The notes beneath the pieces are model-generated. The model was not told where the DNA came from. It ran no database searches and was given only the letters and a program-made list of their open reading frames with translations. A DNA stretch of 64,000 nt from Dicaeum eximium (lineage: Eukaryota; Chordata; Aves; Passeriformes; Dicaeidae). Position 1 is the first letter of the stretch. Every line of letters starts with the position of its first letter. Location of the stretch: assembly GCA_013396995.1 (NCBI GenBank), contig VWZP01001599.1, positions 696,206-760,205 on the forward strand, in the 5' to 3' direction. The position numbers and the translations under genes are program-made. Of the stretch, positions 36,951 through 51,900 are shown one piece after another.

Positions 36951-39900
36951 CCGCAGCCCTTGGCTGGCTGTGGGAATCAGGCTTGTGCTGCCAAAAATCT
37001 CCTTGAATTCGGCCAATTGTCGCCTTACCATTTTTGACCCGGCCTTCTCAGTGCCCTCATTCTGGACTCGTATGTCCTTGCCCAGGGGCGCAGGGGTGGA
37101 AGCGAGCTCTCAGCCTGGCAAAGGGGGGTTGCAAGAGGAGCCCCGTGGCCATTCTCCAGCCGGGGTTTGAAGTCTGAGTGTAATCGCACCCATCTCTATG
37201 CACTTCTGAGGGCTCAGTGTGCAGGTTCACTAGTTGAGCCCGAAGGAAGCACTGCCTCAGCTGGGAGCAACTTAAAGGTGGACGCTGCAGTTAGGAAGCA
37301 TTTATAACGCAAAATAAACATGTTGCTCATTGATGCTGCACGCATAGTTTTGATGCTGCCTTTTGTGAGTGTGATGTGGCAGCCTAAGCCACAGTGTGGT
37401 TTTAGGAGGCAGTTAGTTTTTTGTTTTGAGGCTTTGGTACAGCTGATCAGTACCTTGGACTGCAGGATCTGGTCAGTGACTTGCAGGAGAAGCTGTTGCT
37501 TTCTCACCGGTGTTGTTGTGTCGGGGTTTGAGTCAAGCACAGCAAGCACTTAACAGTTCTACCTTAAGGACAAGCCCTGAGCTGCAGCATAGTTCCTAGT
37601 GATCTATCAGGGATCTATCATACGCAAAAGGTAATCACCTTTTCTGGAAAGGCTCAGAGTCAAATCCTTTGTGATATTCTGAGGAGGGGCTGATTTTAGC
37701 AGAATAGCTCAGCTTCTTAGGCTGGCTGTGCAGAAGGCTGGACTTCTTCTGAGTAAAACTCATCTAGTTTTATTGCCCTAAAAACACCTAGATTTGCAGG
37801 AGGAAACACATGCAAGGACTTCCTCAGTGATTGTGTCTTTGTGTACAAGTAGACTGCTTAATTGACATCCGACCTAAGATGATGTGTTTGAAGGTTTTTC
37901 CTTCTGGTAAGGCTTTAAATTGAAGAAAAAAGTTCAGTTTTCCTATGCTGATTGTATATTGTGGAAATACAGTATTGAATCCTTGGAGAGGGCTTCTCTG
38001 TAGTAGGCTTTTTATGACTCTGATAGTTAAACATTATAGGAAAGTCAAAAACAACTTTCCTGTAGTCAGGATCAGAGTGTTCCGCTCTCTGGTTTGCTGC
38101 AGATGTTGTTAGAGGTACTTTGGTGCAAAGGTATTCTTGGTTTTGCTTCAGTAATAAAAAAGCTAGAGAAAAAGGATAAATTCTCAAGGTGTGGGGAAAC
38201 TCTAATATTCTTGCAATTCAACCCATCTCCTCCATCTCCAATACACTTCTGGCGCATGAATGATCAAAGAAAAACTTAAAAGTTGATTTGCCATAATCCT
38301 CAGATTCCCTAGCTTTGGTCTCTGTTGCTGTGCCATGTGTGTAGTCCCACACTACAGAGGACAGCACCCAACACCTGGGCATGGAAATCTCTGCAGATTC
38401 AGTTGTACAGTGAAGGAAATGTCCCCTTACTAAGCAGATCCTGTGGAGGGTTTTTGCTAGCAAGTCACAAGCATTTGGTGTGCAGCTACTGGTACTGGTT
38501 ATGGAGTGGGTTCTTAAGCCTGAGATTTGCAAAGTGAAACTTGTGGTCATATCTGTTTATAAAAAAAACTTAAAATTATCCCTGTCTGTGCTAATTCAAT
38601 TTATTTAATTTTTAGGACAGCTCTGCATCTTGCTTGTGCAAATGGCCATGTGGATGTAGTTACATATCTAGTAGAAAACAAGTGTAAGCTAAATCTCTTT
38701 GACAATGACAACAGATCACCACTGATGAAGGTACGTGGACTATGGTATGTTCTTGAAAGTGAGACTTGCTGATTTTAACCCTAAATTATGTATTTTTTAG
38801 TATTCTTTATGTAGACCTTTGTAAAATCATGCATATTGTGATTGGTGTGGAATGGGTTAGCTAATCTTTGAAGGTGCTCTTAATTCCCAGTATTGGGAAG
38901 ATGGAGGAATTGCAACAAGGTGAAATTGTAAATGCTGGAAGTTTTTTGTGTGTTGTTTCCAGGCAGTACAGTGCCAGCAAGAAAAATGTGTGGCTATTCT
39001 GCTAGAACATGGTGCTGACCCAAATCTGGCAGATGCTGATGGCAACACTGCCCTTCACCTGGCTGTCCTGTCTGGTAATACTACTGTAGCAGGGCTGTTA
39101 CTTGAGCATAATGCCAATATTGATGCCCAAAATAAGGTAAATTTTTATGTTTGTTAATGAAGTACTTTCCAAAAGTTGCATTCATCTTTTTCTTAAAGGT
39201 TTGTTTGTTTTTTTAACTTTGATTTTTGACTTTATCTGCCCTTTCAGGAGGGATGTACCCCTCTTATTCTTGCTGTCTCTGAACATCATGAAGAAATTAC
39301 GGAGTTTCTCCTTAAAAAAGGAGCTGACGTGCATGCTCGAGATCAATGTGAAAGGTGAGGGGCTGTCAAAATTTACATGGGTCTCTTTAATATTCTTCAG
39401 CTTGGCTTGAGAGAGGCATGGGAATGAGGTCTGAGAAAAATGCAAAACAAGGAGCCACACAGAAGCAGTTACTTCTGTGTGACTTGTGAAAGATGGTCAT
39501 ACCTCAGTGGCTTGCTGTCATACCTTGTTTGATGCCTTTCCACACTGAGGATTATTGTTATTGTCTGTGACGGCCTTTCTGGCAGGAAGCCTGCCACTAG
39601 CTCAGTGGCATTCCCTCAAATTGAAAAGCCATCTCCTGCATAGTAGTAGAGTTTCTAAGCATTGTCTATGTGGAAGCTTTGTTTTAAGATTAAACATTTA
39701 ATTGTTTTGAGACCCTCTCTCATTTTGTTATTTATCTTAATGAAAAATGCATTTTCATTTTTTCATTTTAAAGTAACAGAGAGAATACTTTTCTGAGGGC
39801 AAACAGAAACAAAAGTAATTACGGTGACTGTGTAAAACAATCTGTTTCATATCATATTTCTTGGATCCTTCAGAACCCCACTTATGACTGCTGCTTCTGG

Positions 39901-42900
39901 TGGAGAGCTTAATCTGATAAGTGTTCTTCTTCGGTATGGTGCTGACGTTTCCCATAAAGACACTAATGGATGGACAGCTGAGGATTATGCTGTTATTCAT
40001 GGATATTCTAGGTAAATTTTAACTGTGTCATGAGAGTAAGTTGTCAGTGTGTTTTTTGATAACAGCACCAAAGTTTAATAGTGTGCTGAGACTTGTGTTG
40101 AAGGTGTGCTCAGTGATGTCTTCGTAGAATCATTTAGATTGGAAAAGGCCTCTAAGAATCAACCTAACACTGCCAAGCCCACCACTAAACCACGTCCCTG
40201 TGTGCCGATCTACAACATCTTTCAAATACCTCCAGGGCTGGTGACTCAACAGCTTCACTGGTCAGTCTGTTCTAATCCCTGACAACCTTTTCACTGAAGT
40301 AATTTTTCCTAATATCCAGTTTAACCTTCCCCGGCACAACTTGTGGCCATTTCCTCTTGTCTTCTGATATGTATCATTCCAGTGCCTAGAGTTAACTTGG
40401 AAGTTGAGGAAAATTTCTGCACAGAGTTCTCTGTTAGATTTCAAGTTTTATTGCTAAGCTCACATTTGCTCAATATAAACTCTAAAGTATGTCTGTATCC
40501 TACAGTTATCCAAAGGTGAAACTTGATAGGTACTGAGCAGGAGTTAATACCTTTGTAGGTTTGAATATGGCTACAGAGTGAACATGAGTATAGTGAATAA
40601 TGAAGTGTGTAATAGTCATGCAGTAAGTGCATATGAGCATATAAATCTATATGGCTATGGATAGGATAAGGACAGGATAAGAATAGGCTGGATAAGAAGT
40701 GGGTGTTTACTCTTCTATTAAATGGTATATGCAGGTATGTGAATCTTTTTTGCCTAATGTATTTCCTTTCTTTCTCTGTACAGTCTTAGCAAACAACTGG
40801 CAGAATATGCAGACTGGGAAAACGCAGGAGAAGCTTCTGCAGGTGGTGGTGCACGAGGCATCACAGCACCTGGCACTCCACACCGGGCAGCAGCTGCTGG
40901 CTTTACGCTGGGTGCACCTGCTGTGGACAGAGGAGGTAAGACCCTTAACCATGGAGCAGCTCAGGAGGAGAATCAGTGTGGCTTCTTCCTAGTGGGTTTG
41001 CGTTGTTAGTGCTTACTGTGTTCACCACTGGCTTTAGTGGAGGCATCAGGTGGAGTAGCACAAGCTTTGTGAATGTGCTTATTTGATGATAGTTGGATGA
41101 GCGGCTTGCCAGGCTGTGAAAGCATTTGATTTGCATTCTGTGTTCACTTCTTAGGGTTGGTACTTTCTGTCTGTCAGACTGTCCACGTGTATGGGTTTTC
41201 CTTGAGAGAAAGAGAGGAAGAGGATAGGGAAGGAACTAGGCAAAAGTGTTTACTTTTCAAGCGTGTGCTTTTATGTAGAGATGGCAACTCAGATTGTGAA
41301 AATCCAATTACAAAAACAGTGGCTTCCACCTGAGTAGTTATTCCTCTTTCTGTAAGTGGGAAGCAACAGAGAAATGAGCAGAAAGGTATGTGTCTTGTTG
41401 ATTTTCATGGAGTTTGTGTCTTCATTTTAATATTAATCGTTCCATCTGCACTAAGGTCCTTTTTGCATGTCCTGTTTCTCAAAATCAGTTATAACTGTTT
41501 CCATGTAGGTGCTGTAGAGACATACTTAGCAAATATTATATTGGAAAAGTAACTTTGTTAGCAATAACATTGCAGTGTCTGTGTATGATGTATTGGCTAG
41601 AACATAGTTTGATTTACAATAAAAATAAAGATTTTCTTCCACTTTCAGTAATTTTTATGAAATTAGTTTTAGAAAATAATTATTACCTTGTGATCCAGAA
41701 AAACAATTAAATTGCCTTGTGATCAAAAATTTAACTCCCTTCAGTGAGTTTTAAAAATCCAGTCTATGGTTATGAGCTCAGAAAATCAATACCTTAGTAT
41801 AAATGAAATAGTTTGTCTTGTATTTTACATTTCAAGCCCTACAAGTGCGAGATTCTATTCTTTCCAAATTGTTAAGGAAATTTTTGGAACTGAGTGGCAA
41901 ATGGGTGGAAGACACTGCTCAAACATGTTTCATTATTCCTTTAAATACAGTTCCTTACTCCATTTTTAAATATATCAAGAAAAATTAGCAAAATATGGGA
42001 TATTTTCCTTACTGACTTTCCTAGATACAGGAATTTAATTTAGAGTCAGACCTTGTTCCTTGGACTTAGGAACATTTGATTTGACCTAGTCAGAGATTTG
42101 GAAAGTTTCTTGATAGATTGCAGGAGTTTTTTCTTTTCTAAAGGTTTTGGTACAGGTGGTTTAATCAGGAAATGTTGCCTTTGCCCAAACAGTGCACACT
42201 GTTACTGTCTCTGAGAGATTAGTAACATATAGAGAATATTTACCTGCTTTAATTCTGCAGTCTCTAGCTTGCACACAAAACGTACAGGTCCTGTATCATG
42301 AGAGTCCTTCTGATATGCTGCAGTAAAAGACTTTGAAGCCTCTGTTAGAGGAGAAGTTGAAATGATCTTAGGAGAACAGAGAAACCCATTTTGGAATTAT
42401 TTTCATTTCTGTTGTTCTTCTATACAATTTTTCTGGGATCTTCAGTGTTGTACTTGTTCGTTTTGCTGCTTTTGCACTTGTTGAATATTTTTCAAAATAC
42501 TCTCCTCTAATGAGCAATTCATCCTACTTCAAAAGTTGGCTTTTATTTATTTGAATATTTACTATGTGATGTATTGTTCCTTTCATGTTCTGGGCCCCTA
42601 CGGAAACTGTTGGGTTTCCATCATAGAGCTCTTAGAAAATAATTAAGTGCTTCAGTGATTTCTATCTCCCAAGGTCAGTAAAAGCTGTCCTGTATTATCT
42701 CTTCAGAAAACTGAGAAATGTATAAGGGATGAGAAACTATCATGAAGTCCTTTCTTAATTCCTTAAATGTATCTTGTTTTGATACAAGTAATTTTGCCTC
42801 ATTCATTCCATGTGGTAAAATCAATACAAGCAGGACTCAGTTCTGCTCTGAGATGTTACATCATGAAGAAATTTGGTGTCAGTTAGTTGCAATAACAGAA

Positions 42901-45900
42901 TGATTTGTTGCTTTAAAATACAAAATTTTACTAAGTGGGATGGGTAGAGCAGATGCATAGTGATTTATATTCTGAACTTGTGTTGCACAACACACAAATA
43001 TGTACACACACAAACATATATGCATGGTACACCAGTCAATGCACCCATTTTGGTCCAGTTGTGGCCTGCTCTATAGCCTGGGTGGAACTTGCTGCCCTCT
43101 TGTCGTGTGCATGCTCTGGCTGGTGGCATAGCTTTTGTATGTGAATGGTTGAGGATGGTCAAATGAATATAAACAGGACTCTTCAAACGGAGGTAGAATG
43201 GCCTACGTTTGTATCAGGCACCAACTGACACAACTTTTAAGATGAGCTGGTTTAAGGCAACAAGTTACTGGGTTCCTTTTTTAGTGAGGGATAACAAACA
43301 TACTAAAACTGCAACTTAAGATGAATAACATCTTGTAAATAACATAATGTCTCAAAGTTGCATGCTGGTCCGAGTGCAGGGAGCCAAGATTTCCTTGAAA
43401 CTTCTGAATAGTCTCTAAAGTTTGGTTCTTGACACATATGGATTTTTGAGATGCTTAGAATAAGGAATTTCATGTGCTGTATGTGTAAGGCACTCTACAG
43501 CCATGAAGGAATTTAATTTACATCTCTGCTAGACAAGAAGTAGTCAAGTTGAGGGAAATACAAAATTGTCAGGAGAGTGTATTTCTGATAATAGGTTTCA
43601 GTGTTTAAAAATACTGAAATATGGATGGTTTACATGGAGCAAGTACATTAAGTTACTGTTTGACACTGTCCCTTGAGAGCAGAGTTATTTAGACTGTGGT
43701 TGGGCTGTTTCCAGCACTTATAACTGTAGAATAGGCTGTAGTCACAGTATGTGCTCCCATTGCTGTAGCTGTTTCGATGTACTGCTTATGTTTTCCAAGT
43801 TTCTGGAAATTTCAGTTTATTCTGATGTCATTGTTCCATCTGTCCTTTCCATGCCTTTTCCTAAATGGATATAGGAATGCAACAATCTCCTAACCAGACA
43901 TCAAGAACAGGAAAATCAAGGAAAGGTATTTTATACAGTAGTATTTAAAATATGAAACATGTTGTACAGTATACAAATATCAACACATCTATGGTGTTTA
44001 TTATCCTGGAGGCCCCTATTTTGATGGCACTGGTTTTATGAACTACATTTGAGAGCAGACTTTATGTGGTTTTTGTTTGTTTGCATGTTTTGCCTTTATT
44101 ATTGAATTTAGTGTTTGCTTTGTGTCATTGGTGATAGTAAATAATTTTTTAAATAAACCCTTCTCTTACTCTGAAATGGAAATGGGCTTGAATTAAAGTA
44201 GAAACAAGCAATCCCCAGACACTGCTTTTCTAGATCCCATTTCTACTGTAATCAGAGTTCTGTCTGAAAGGTAGCTCATGAACTTTCTCTCTTGCCTTCT
44301 AAAGGACAATGTGACCTGGTCTTGATCATTGCTTTAAGTTACTATTCACAGAATGACAGAATATTTGGAGTTAGAAAGGACCCACAAAGATCATCAAGTC
44401 CAGCTCTTAAGTGACTGGCCCATACAGGGATTGAACCCACCAACTTTGTATTATTAGCACCATGCTCTACCCAACTGAGCTAATCTATTCATTGGAAGCA
44501 AAATTTCAGAAAACTTACTCAGCTCTTTTAGTTACTTATAACTGTACTAATTGAAAATATAACTGAAGTCATCCATCAGGAGTGATAACTGAGTGCTCCA
44601 CACAGGTGGAAACATTTTTATTCAGCCTGGGACACCAGCAGGTAGGTTAGACTGCTGGTACTGATTGAGTTAACAGGAAACTGTGGTATGTACAACTAAT
44701 TAATATTATTTAAATGTTGTGTATTTGCAATAGGAAACAGTAAAAATTAGAGACTGTATTGGTATTTTGACTGTTAGCTTGTCCTTGTTTCAGCTTCTAG
44801 GTTTTCTCTACATGATGTGCACACTGTATTTCATTGTCCAAAAGCCCAGTGCAGGTCAGGTGTTTTGTGTTTAATGCTAGCAGAGGAGATGTCTTCAGGC
44901 ATGATATGCCTTTGTTTTCTTTTCCCTTTAATGATTCTGCCAAAGACCTTGGATTGGTTGTTATGATAGTTAACAGGACTTAGTTAGAACTTGAGGAATG
45001 CTGAAATAGCAACTATGTGGAAGTTGTGTTTGTTTTCCCCTTCTGTTTTGGGAATTGAAGAGCCCTTTTATTAAATCTTAGCTGTTGATAGTTGAGAGGT
45101 TCTAGCACTCTTGAAGCTGGATTCCTAGAGTTCAGGTTTCTTTAGTAGATCAGTGATGTGCTGGAGTGCACTCCCAACAAGTTTGCAGCTAGCCCTAAGT
45201 TAGGAGATCAGTAGATGCACTTCAGGGCAGTGCTGTCATTCAGAGGCATTTACTCTGACTGGCTGTGTAAATGAACTGCCAGGCCTGTCTAGCAAAATTC
45301 AGCCAGAGCAAGTGCAAAGTCTGCACACGGAAAAGAGCAACCCCTTGCTACAAAGCATGCTGGCACTGCCTGGCAGGAGAGATGCCTTGCTGAGAAAGCC
45401 TGATGTGTCTTGGCAGAGTGAGCTGAGAATGAGCCAGCAGCAGGGTGCCCTGGCAACAGTGTCCTGAGTTGTATTAAGAGCAGCATAGCCAAGAGATCGG
45501 GGAAAGTGATTATCCACCTCTACTTGGCACTCTCTGGATTGTGTCCAGTGCTCTGGGTGTAATTTGAGCCTCCAGTGCAAGAGAGATTTGTCTTTCAGCA
45601 GTGAGCAATTTCAGTGGAAGGCCATCATCAGGGACAGGAATATTTGCCCTTTGAGGACAGGTTGAGGAAATTGGGATTTTTCAGCCTAGGAAGTGAATTT
45701 TCAGGGGACCTAGCAGCAGCTTCTAGTACATGTGAGAAGACAAAGCCATGTGCTTCCCAGCGGTACATGACAGGAGGTGGAGATATAAGAGGCATAATGG
45801 CAACAAAATTGTTTCTAATTGGATGTGGGAACAGTAAAACAGAGAGGTTGTACAGTCTCCTTCCTTGGAGGTGTTTAAGACCAGGCTGGATAAAGCCCTG

Positions 45901-48900
45901 AACAACCTTATCTGACCTCATAACTGAGCCTGCTTTGCGAAGCCTGGCTAAGAGACTTCCTGAGGTTCCGTCTGACCTGATTTATCCTATGTGCAAGTCA
46001 CGTTTGTAACGCTGATGAAAGCTTGGAGTGTGCTATAGAATGCCCTGGGTTTGCCACTTTTGTCTGCTGAATTCCATTTTTGATGCGGTGTACAGAACTG
46101 TTGGTGATTCTTCTACTTGACCTTAAGGGCTTGATTATGCTTTTTGATTTTCATTACCTTTGCAAAATAATCTGTAACTGAGTAGAGCAGTGGATAGTGT
46201 AATATCTAGGCTAATGTTACACATAATGCTGCATAAAATAATAAATCTCTGCATGTGGTGTGTACTTGTATCTAAGACAAGTACTTTGGAAGTTCTTAAT
46301 GTCTTGCTAAACCACCACCATTTTGTTAATTGTTTACTAATGTAGGATATTAGCGTTATGTTTTTTTAATTTTTTTTTTTTTAGTTTAGGTGTGTTTCTC
46401 TGTTTTTTAAACTTCTAGGTAGAAGAGTCCAAAAGAGATATAGCTCTGATCTTTTTATTTCTTTTCTTTTTTTTAATTCATTGTTGTTTGAAAATGCAGT
46501 TTTGTTTTGGAAATGCAGTCATTTATGCCACCTTGAACTGAATTTACTACCCAAAGCATTGTTCTATTATGATGTGTAGAGTTGTCCATGTTAAATGCTT
46601 AATTTTTAAATGGTTAATTTTTAGCATGCTAAATTTAATTTCAATATGTCACTTAATGTTTGAACAGCAATAGATGACTTCTCCCAAGGAGACTCAATAA
46701 GGTGAGACTTCAAAAATACCTAACACTTACCTGAGGAATGACTTGAGAGACACAGTACTCATTTTGCTTTGCTTTTAAAGAAGCTCTGAGAAAGAGGGGA
46801 GCGATGACAGTTGGCATACCTCTGAGGAAGAGGAACTTGATTTTACCCCCAAGGTATGGTGCATTTACAGGAAAAAATATCCTGTAAAAATAAGGGGTTT
46901 TAAGGCAAATTTTCTTTAGAACTGAAAGAAACTACAGCTCCAGCCAATATTGTTTTCTCTTTAAAGTAATCTCTGGCCTGCCAGCCTTCCTTCTGCTGTG
47001 AGTTTTTCCTAAGGACCTGTAGCTGTGACAGAGTATGCAATAGATTTGTAATTTGGAGCCAAAAAGCAGTAGGTGACAAGATAATCATATAGTTTTATTT
47101 TTTCTCTTGTTCATATGAGTCGGATTTGCAGACCTTAAACATTTGTAAGTTATTATTATAACCTATCCTGTTCTTGTCCAGTCATTTTTATTGTTTTCTG
47201 TAAATTTGGGGATAGATTCCTAAGTGATAAAGGACAAACAAAAATCCTCACCACCTAGTTCTCCTTTCCTCAGCAGGTTCCTCAAGAGTGCTCAATGAAC
47301 AGATGAGTCACTCAAATGGGTCATCTATTTTCTTCTATAAGATGACATTCAGTACTTGCATGTGGTCTCACACTGCATGTTTCTCCTCTCTTTGGTTTTT
47401 TTTTTGTTTGTTTGTTTGTTTGTTTTTTGTTTTAGTTTTTGTTTTTTTGAAAGCTCATACTCTTTCTGTTACAAGCTCCCATGCCTGCTGTTTTTACTAA
47501 TGATCTGTAGAATTATCAACTCTGTTGCATTGGCATTGTGCAGTGATGTAGAACCTGAGTGTGGTAGTTCAACCCACTCTGTAATGCTGGAGATGCAAGC
47601 ATGTTTAGTTTTAAATTTATTTAATTTACTTGCACTGATTTAAATAGAAATGATACATTTTTCTGCCATGATTTTGAAATTTAGGGGTATTTTAAGGGTA
47701 CTTGCAGGGACTAAATTTATGCATTAAGTATGGGGATCTTAATAGTTACTAACCTTGTGTAGATTTGCAAGTAAGCATCCTGAAAATGCACTTTTAAATA
47801 TAATTGAATTTTACTTAAATATTACAAATATTAGAAACAGACTTTTAGAACAGTTATGCATGTAAAGATTTTTGGAAACAATTTGCAGAAGGATGCCTGC
47901 ACAGTGTGAAAGACTTACTGAATTGGATATGAGAGGAGTGTTTGTGTAGTTAGAAGTATAGGATGGAGCCAGCACTATCATAAGGACAGTCTGATTATTT
48001 TTGCTGTTCAAGATTTAATGTGAACAAAGGATTTGTTTTTGTCACTGTTGAAAAAAATCTTAGGTAAATCTTTATTTACAGAAGCTGCAGAAGCCAAACC
48101 TGACACTGTTAATGAATGTTTCACAGCAGTTCAGGAAAAACAGTAAGTTATTTGCAAAAGGTTGCATGATACACTAATATATAAAGTCAACTTGCTAAGT
48201 AGGTTTTTTGGTTGGTTTGGGTTTTTTTTTTTAATAGTAAATGAGAAAAGTAGCTTTTTGTAAACATGGCACTTAATAATTCAGAATAAAATAAGTCATT
48301 AAAATGAAGATATTAATCCCCTCTTAGGCCTTTTTCCTTCATCAAGTTCATCCTCAATCCTGCCCAACCTCACCTCTCCATTTCTAGGTAATCCCAAATG
48401 GCTCCTCTCTTGTACATTAATCTGATAACATGCCTGTTACTGTTTACATAATTCCTTCTGTTCACATGCATTTTTCTTTTACTTTAAGATGATGGTGGTG
48501 GTTCTAGAATTGAAAGTCCTAAGTCACCAAAGAAAAGTCTCAAACAAAGAACCCCATCGAGTGCAAATGTGAGCAAAGGAGACAGTGAAGAATTGTTTAA
48601 TCAAGATGTCTCAGCTGCAAGCAACCCGGATGAAGAGGAAGAGGAGGAGGAAGAAGAGGAACAGGAGGAGGAGGAAGTGGAAGAGGATGAAAATGACAAT
48701 GGAGATGGTGATGAAGATTATGAGGAAGAAGAGGAGGAGGAGGAAGAGGAGGAGGATGATCAAGATTTTACTGAAGATGAAAAGGAGGAGGAAGAGCTGG
48801 AAGATGAGGAAACTCAGTCTAATGAAATACTGGAAGAGGAGAAAACAGAACCTAAAGGGGAAATCAATCAGAAATTAGAGTGTTTGAGTAAAGCAAAGTA

Positions 48901-51900
48901 CGAAGGGGATGCTCGATGTGGAATTGGAGATGTCTGTGATGATGATGATGAAATAACTAAAGAACATGATGAAAAGGTGGAGGAATCTGTTGATACTCCT
49001 GTGTCTTTCATAGCTGGGTCTTGTGAAAGGTTCCAAGAAAATAAAACAGCAGTGCCTCCCAAGATCATGAATAATGAAATATCTTGCAAGTCAGTACCAA
49101 AACAAGCTGTCTTTCAAAATCTAAATAATCTGCAAGATATGCATGAAAGCTGGAACAGGAAAAGCATGATTGAGGAGAAATTTCACAGAAGTGCTGACTC
49201 CTGTTTTGCAGACTCTGAAGTGACAGCCAGGAAAAAAGAGATACCTCAGCCTCTCCTAGATAGTTGTGGTGTTAAGGAGAGAAAGTCAAACTTCAGTGAT
49301 GGCTTTGAAAGTGGCAATAATTCTTGGTCAGCAGAAAAATCCCCAGGGCCTGAAATACCAACCTCTGTCATATGTGAACATGTGGATGGGGAAGATACTG
49401 GAGAAGAGGAATATGAAGGAGTAGGTGACAAAGTCTGTAAACCACTGAAACAAGAAGGTGAAAACTTGCACTTAAATAAGCAAGAAGAAAATTTGAGAGC
49501 AGCATTTCATTCAAGCACCGAAGTAAGTATATAAGGATGATTAAATCACAAGGGTGATTCTAAGGGTCAGATAGGTAAGAAACACATACTAAACTGGATT
49601 TCTCTTAATACTTATTTTTCACTTATATCCATCTTTTGATCATCCATTTTTGATGTTATTGTTTTACTTAGAGTCAGAACAGTTTCTTTGCTGTGGTATG
49701 GTAATACATTATAGTATAGAAAAAGAATAGGCAGTAGACTCTGGAAATCAGTTAGATTTTTCTCAGTTCCATGTTACAGTTTTTATCTGTAAAGTTTTAC
49801 TGCCCTTTAGGGAAATTCATGGCGTGAGAGCTGAAAGAGAGGAAATGAAAAAGATTTTGTGTACAGTTTAGAGCAGGAAACTAATGGTTTTCAATGGAGC
49901 AAAGTAGAGAAAAAAAGAAATATTCTCTGGAATGTTGGAACTTAAATTAAGGTAAAGTTAGACTGACATGAGGAATTGCTTATGGAGGAACAGCAAAGAT
50001 CATGTTTATTACTCTTCAGCTGTTTTGGTTGATCTCTTTTAGGAAGAATCATCTGAACACAAAGAAGAGAAGGAGGGTGCTGGCAAAAAGGTTCAAACTA
50101 CAGTTGCTGAGGATGTGAAAAATTCTGTTTGTAATGATAGGCATGAAGTTCACAAAGCTTCAAAGGACAACTCTGGTGAGAGAAATGACTTTGTAAATCC
50201 TGACCCAAGTACTTCTTCTACAAATATTAATGCATAGAAAATGAACTAAAATGGTAATTGACTCCTATGATAGCAAAATTTTCTCTTGCCTGTGAGTCCC
50301 AGTGGGCATTGGCAGAGCAGGAAAGCAGATTGTGTTGCTTTTCCTTCATTCTTAAAGAACTGAAATTGTAGCATTGTATACGAAGCAATGTGATATGAAA
50401 CAAGTGCCATTCTTGATTTGTTGCTGTGTTCCCCTGAAGTGATCTAACAAAATGCACAGATGAAAAAGAGAAGGAGGACTAGAATGTCTTGTGTGACAAC
50501 AGTATTCCCTTTTATGACAAGTACTGTCACATTGAACAGCTGTGATTGCTCTTGGCTGAAGCCAGGGAAAGATTTGAGTCAAGCTGAGAGAAAGCTGTTC
50601 CAGTGCCTCACCTTCTCCAGTTTTAAAATGTAGAAAGTCTCTCCAACACCACATGTCTGTGCTTGAAAACATTACCAGCCCAGTCAGAGTAGAGCACTTT
50701 GATACTTACCTGAGGTCTGACAGGAGGAAGACAAAGCACCATTTCCATTGTCTGTCTCCAGAGAGTAGCATGTTGTAGTGGGTGTTACTAGAGCATGTGT
50801 AACTGCTGCTCAGATGCTGTGCAGGGGGCACTGGCAGAAGCTGCTGTATTCTAGTGTTGTGCCTATACCTGCTTATCTGTCTATATGTGTTTAACTCTAA
50901 GTATTTTTTTGGCATAGTGTAAGAGTTCAGATTGGAGCCAGGAGTTGCCTCTTCCAGGGTGGGTGCCCTCACAGGCATCTAGCTCCTTCCCCCTTCTTTA
51001 TGTGTATGTATCCACACAATTGGATCCTGAATCAGTTTTTCCTAATGGAGTAGCTTAAAATAGAAATACAATAGTAAAATCTGACTAGGAACCTCCTGAG
51101 ACTGAAACTTAAAATTGTCTGGTAGAGAAGAGGTTTGAATTTTAACCACCCCAAGACAGAAATGGCTTTTGTGTGTTCAGGTTAAGTGTTTGAGGTGAGA
51201 GCCTCTATTTTTAAATGGCAATGGTTAGGGGTCTAGCTTCTGGGAAGGGGCTGGGTAATAGCTTTGTCAGGGAAGATCTTCCCTAGCAGCACAACAAATG
51301 GAGCATTGTTTCTTGGTGACTTTGTGGATGTTAGTGTGAAGAGGTTTTGAATAGTGTTTCTGTGGTACTCCCTGTACAGTGGAAAATGATAGCAAATGCC
51401 AAATTTTGGAGCTGTAGGCTGAAGAGACCCTAACTGTGTATACAACAGAACTGCAGGATACTGGAGTATCTTGTGAATGTTACCTAAGTGTGTTGGATAT
51501 TGCCTGTAGCTTTGTCAGCTGTTGTGCACAGCCATCTACTGATAGAAAGGAAGCAAAAGGAGCTGGAAGTGTAAAGGAGATAACATGATGTGTCTGGGTG
51601 GGAAGAAATGCTTGAATAAAACTTGCGTCTTAGTTTGTCCTCATCAATGGAACCTGCATCTTTGGATGTACAAACACTCAAGCATCTCACTTCTCACCTT
51701 ATTTGTAGGTGCCCTTCCAACAGTGGGAGCAGAGCAAGAGGAAGATGCTGAATCTCCCTGGGATTCCGAGGTACTTTTTGTGAAGGACAGGAGGGTTTCC
51801 ACTGCAGGAAGTAGGAGTAAGATCCAGAATCACTTCAGAGCTTCCTTTTCATTTGGACACTACTGTTGATAAGGCTTATTACCTCTTTTCTTCCTTTTGC

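Noticed and set aside
36240..37031. 263-codon minus-strand open frame
   Set aside because: It spans the N gap, whose bases are unknown, and is antisense to exon 1 in GC-rich DNA where long chance frames are common.
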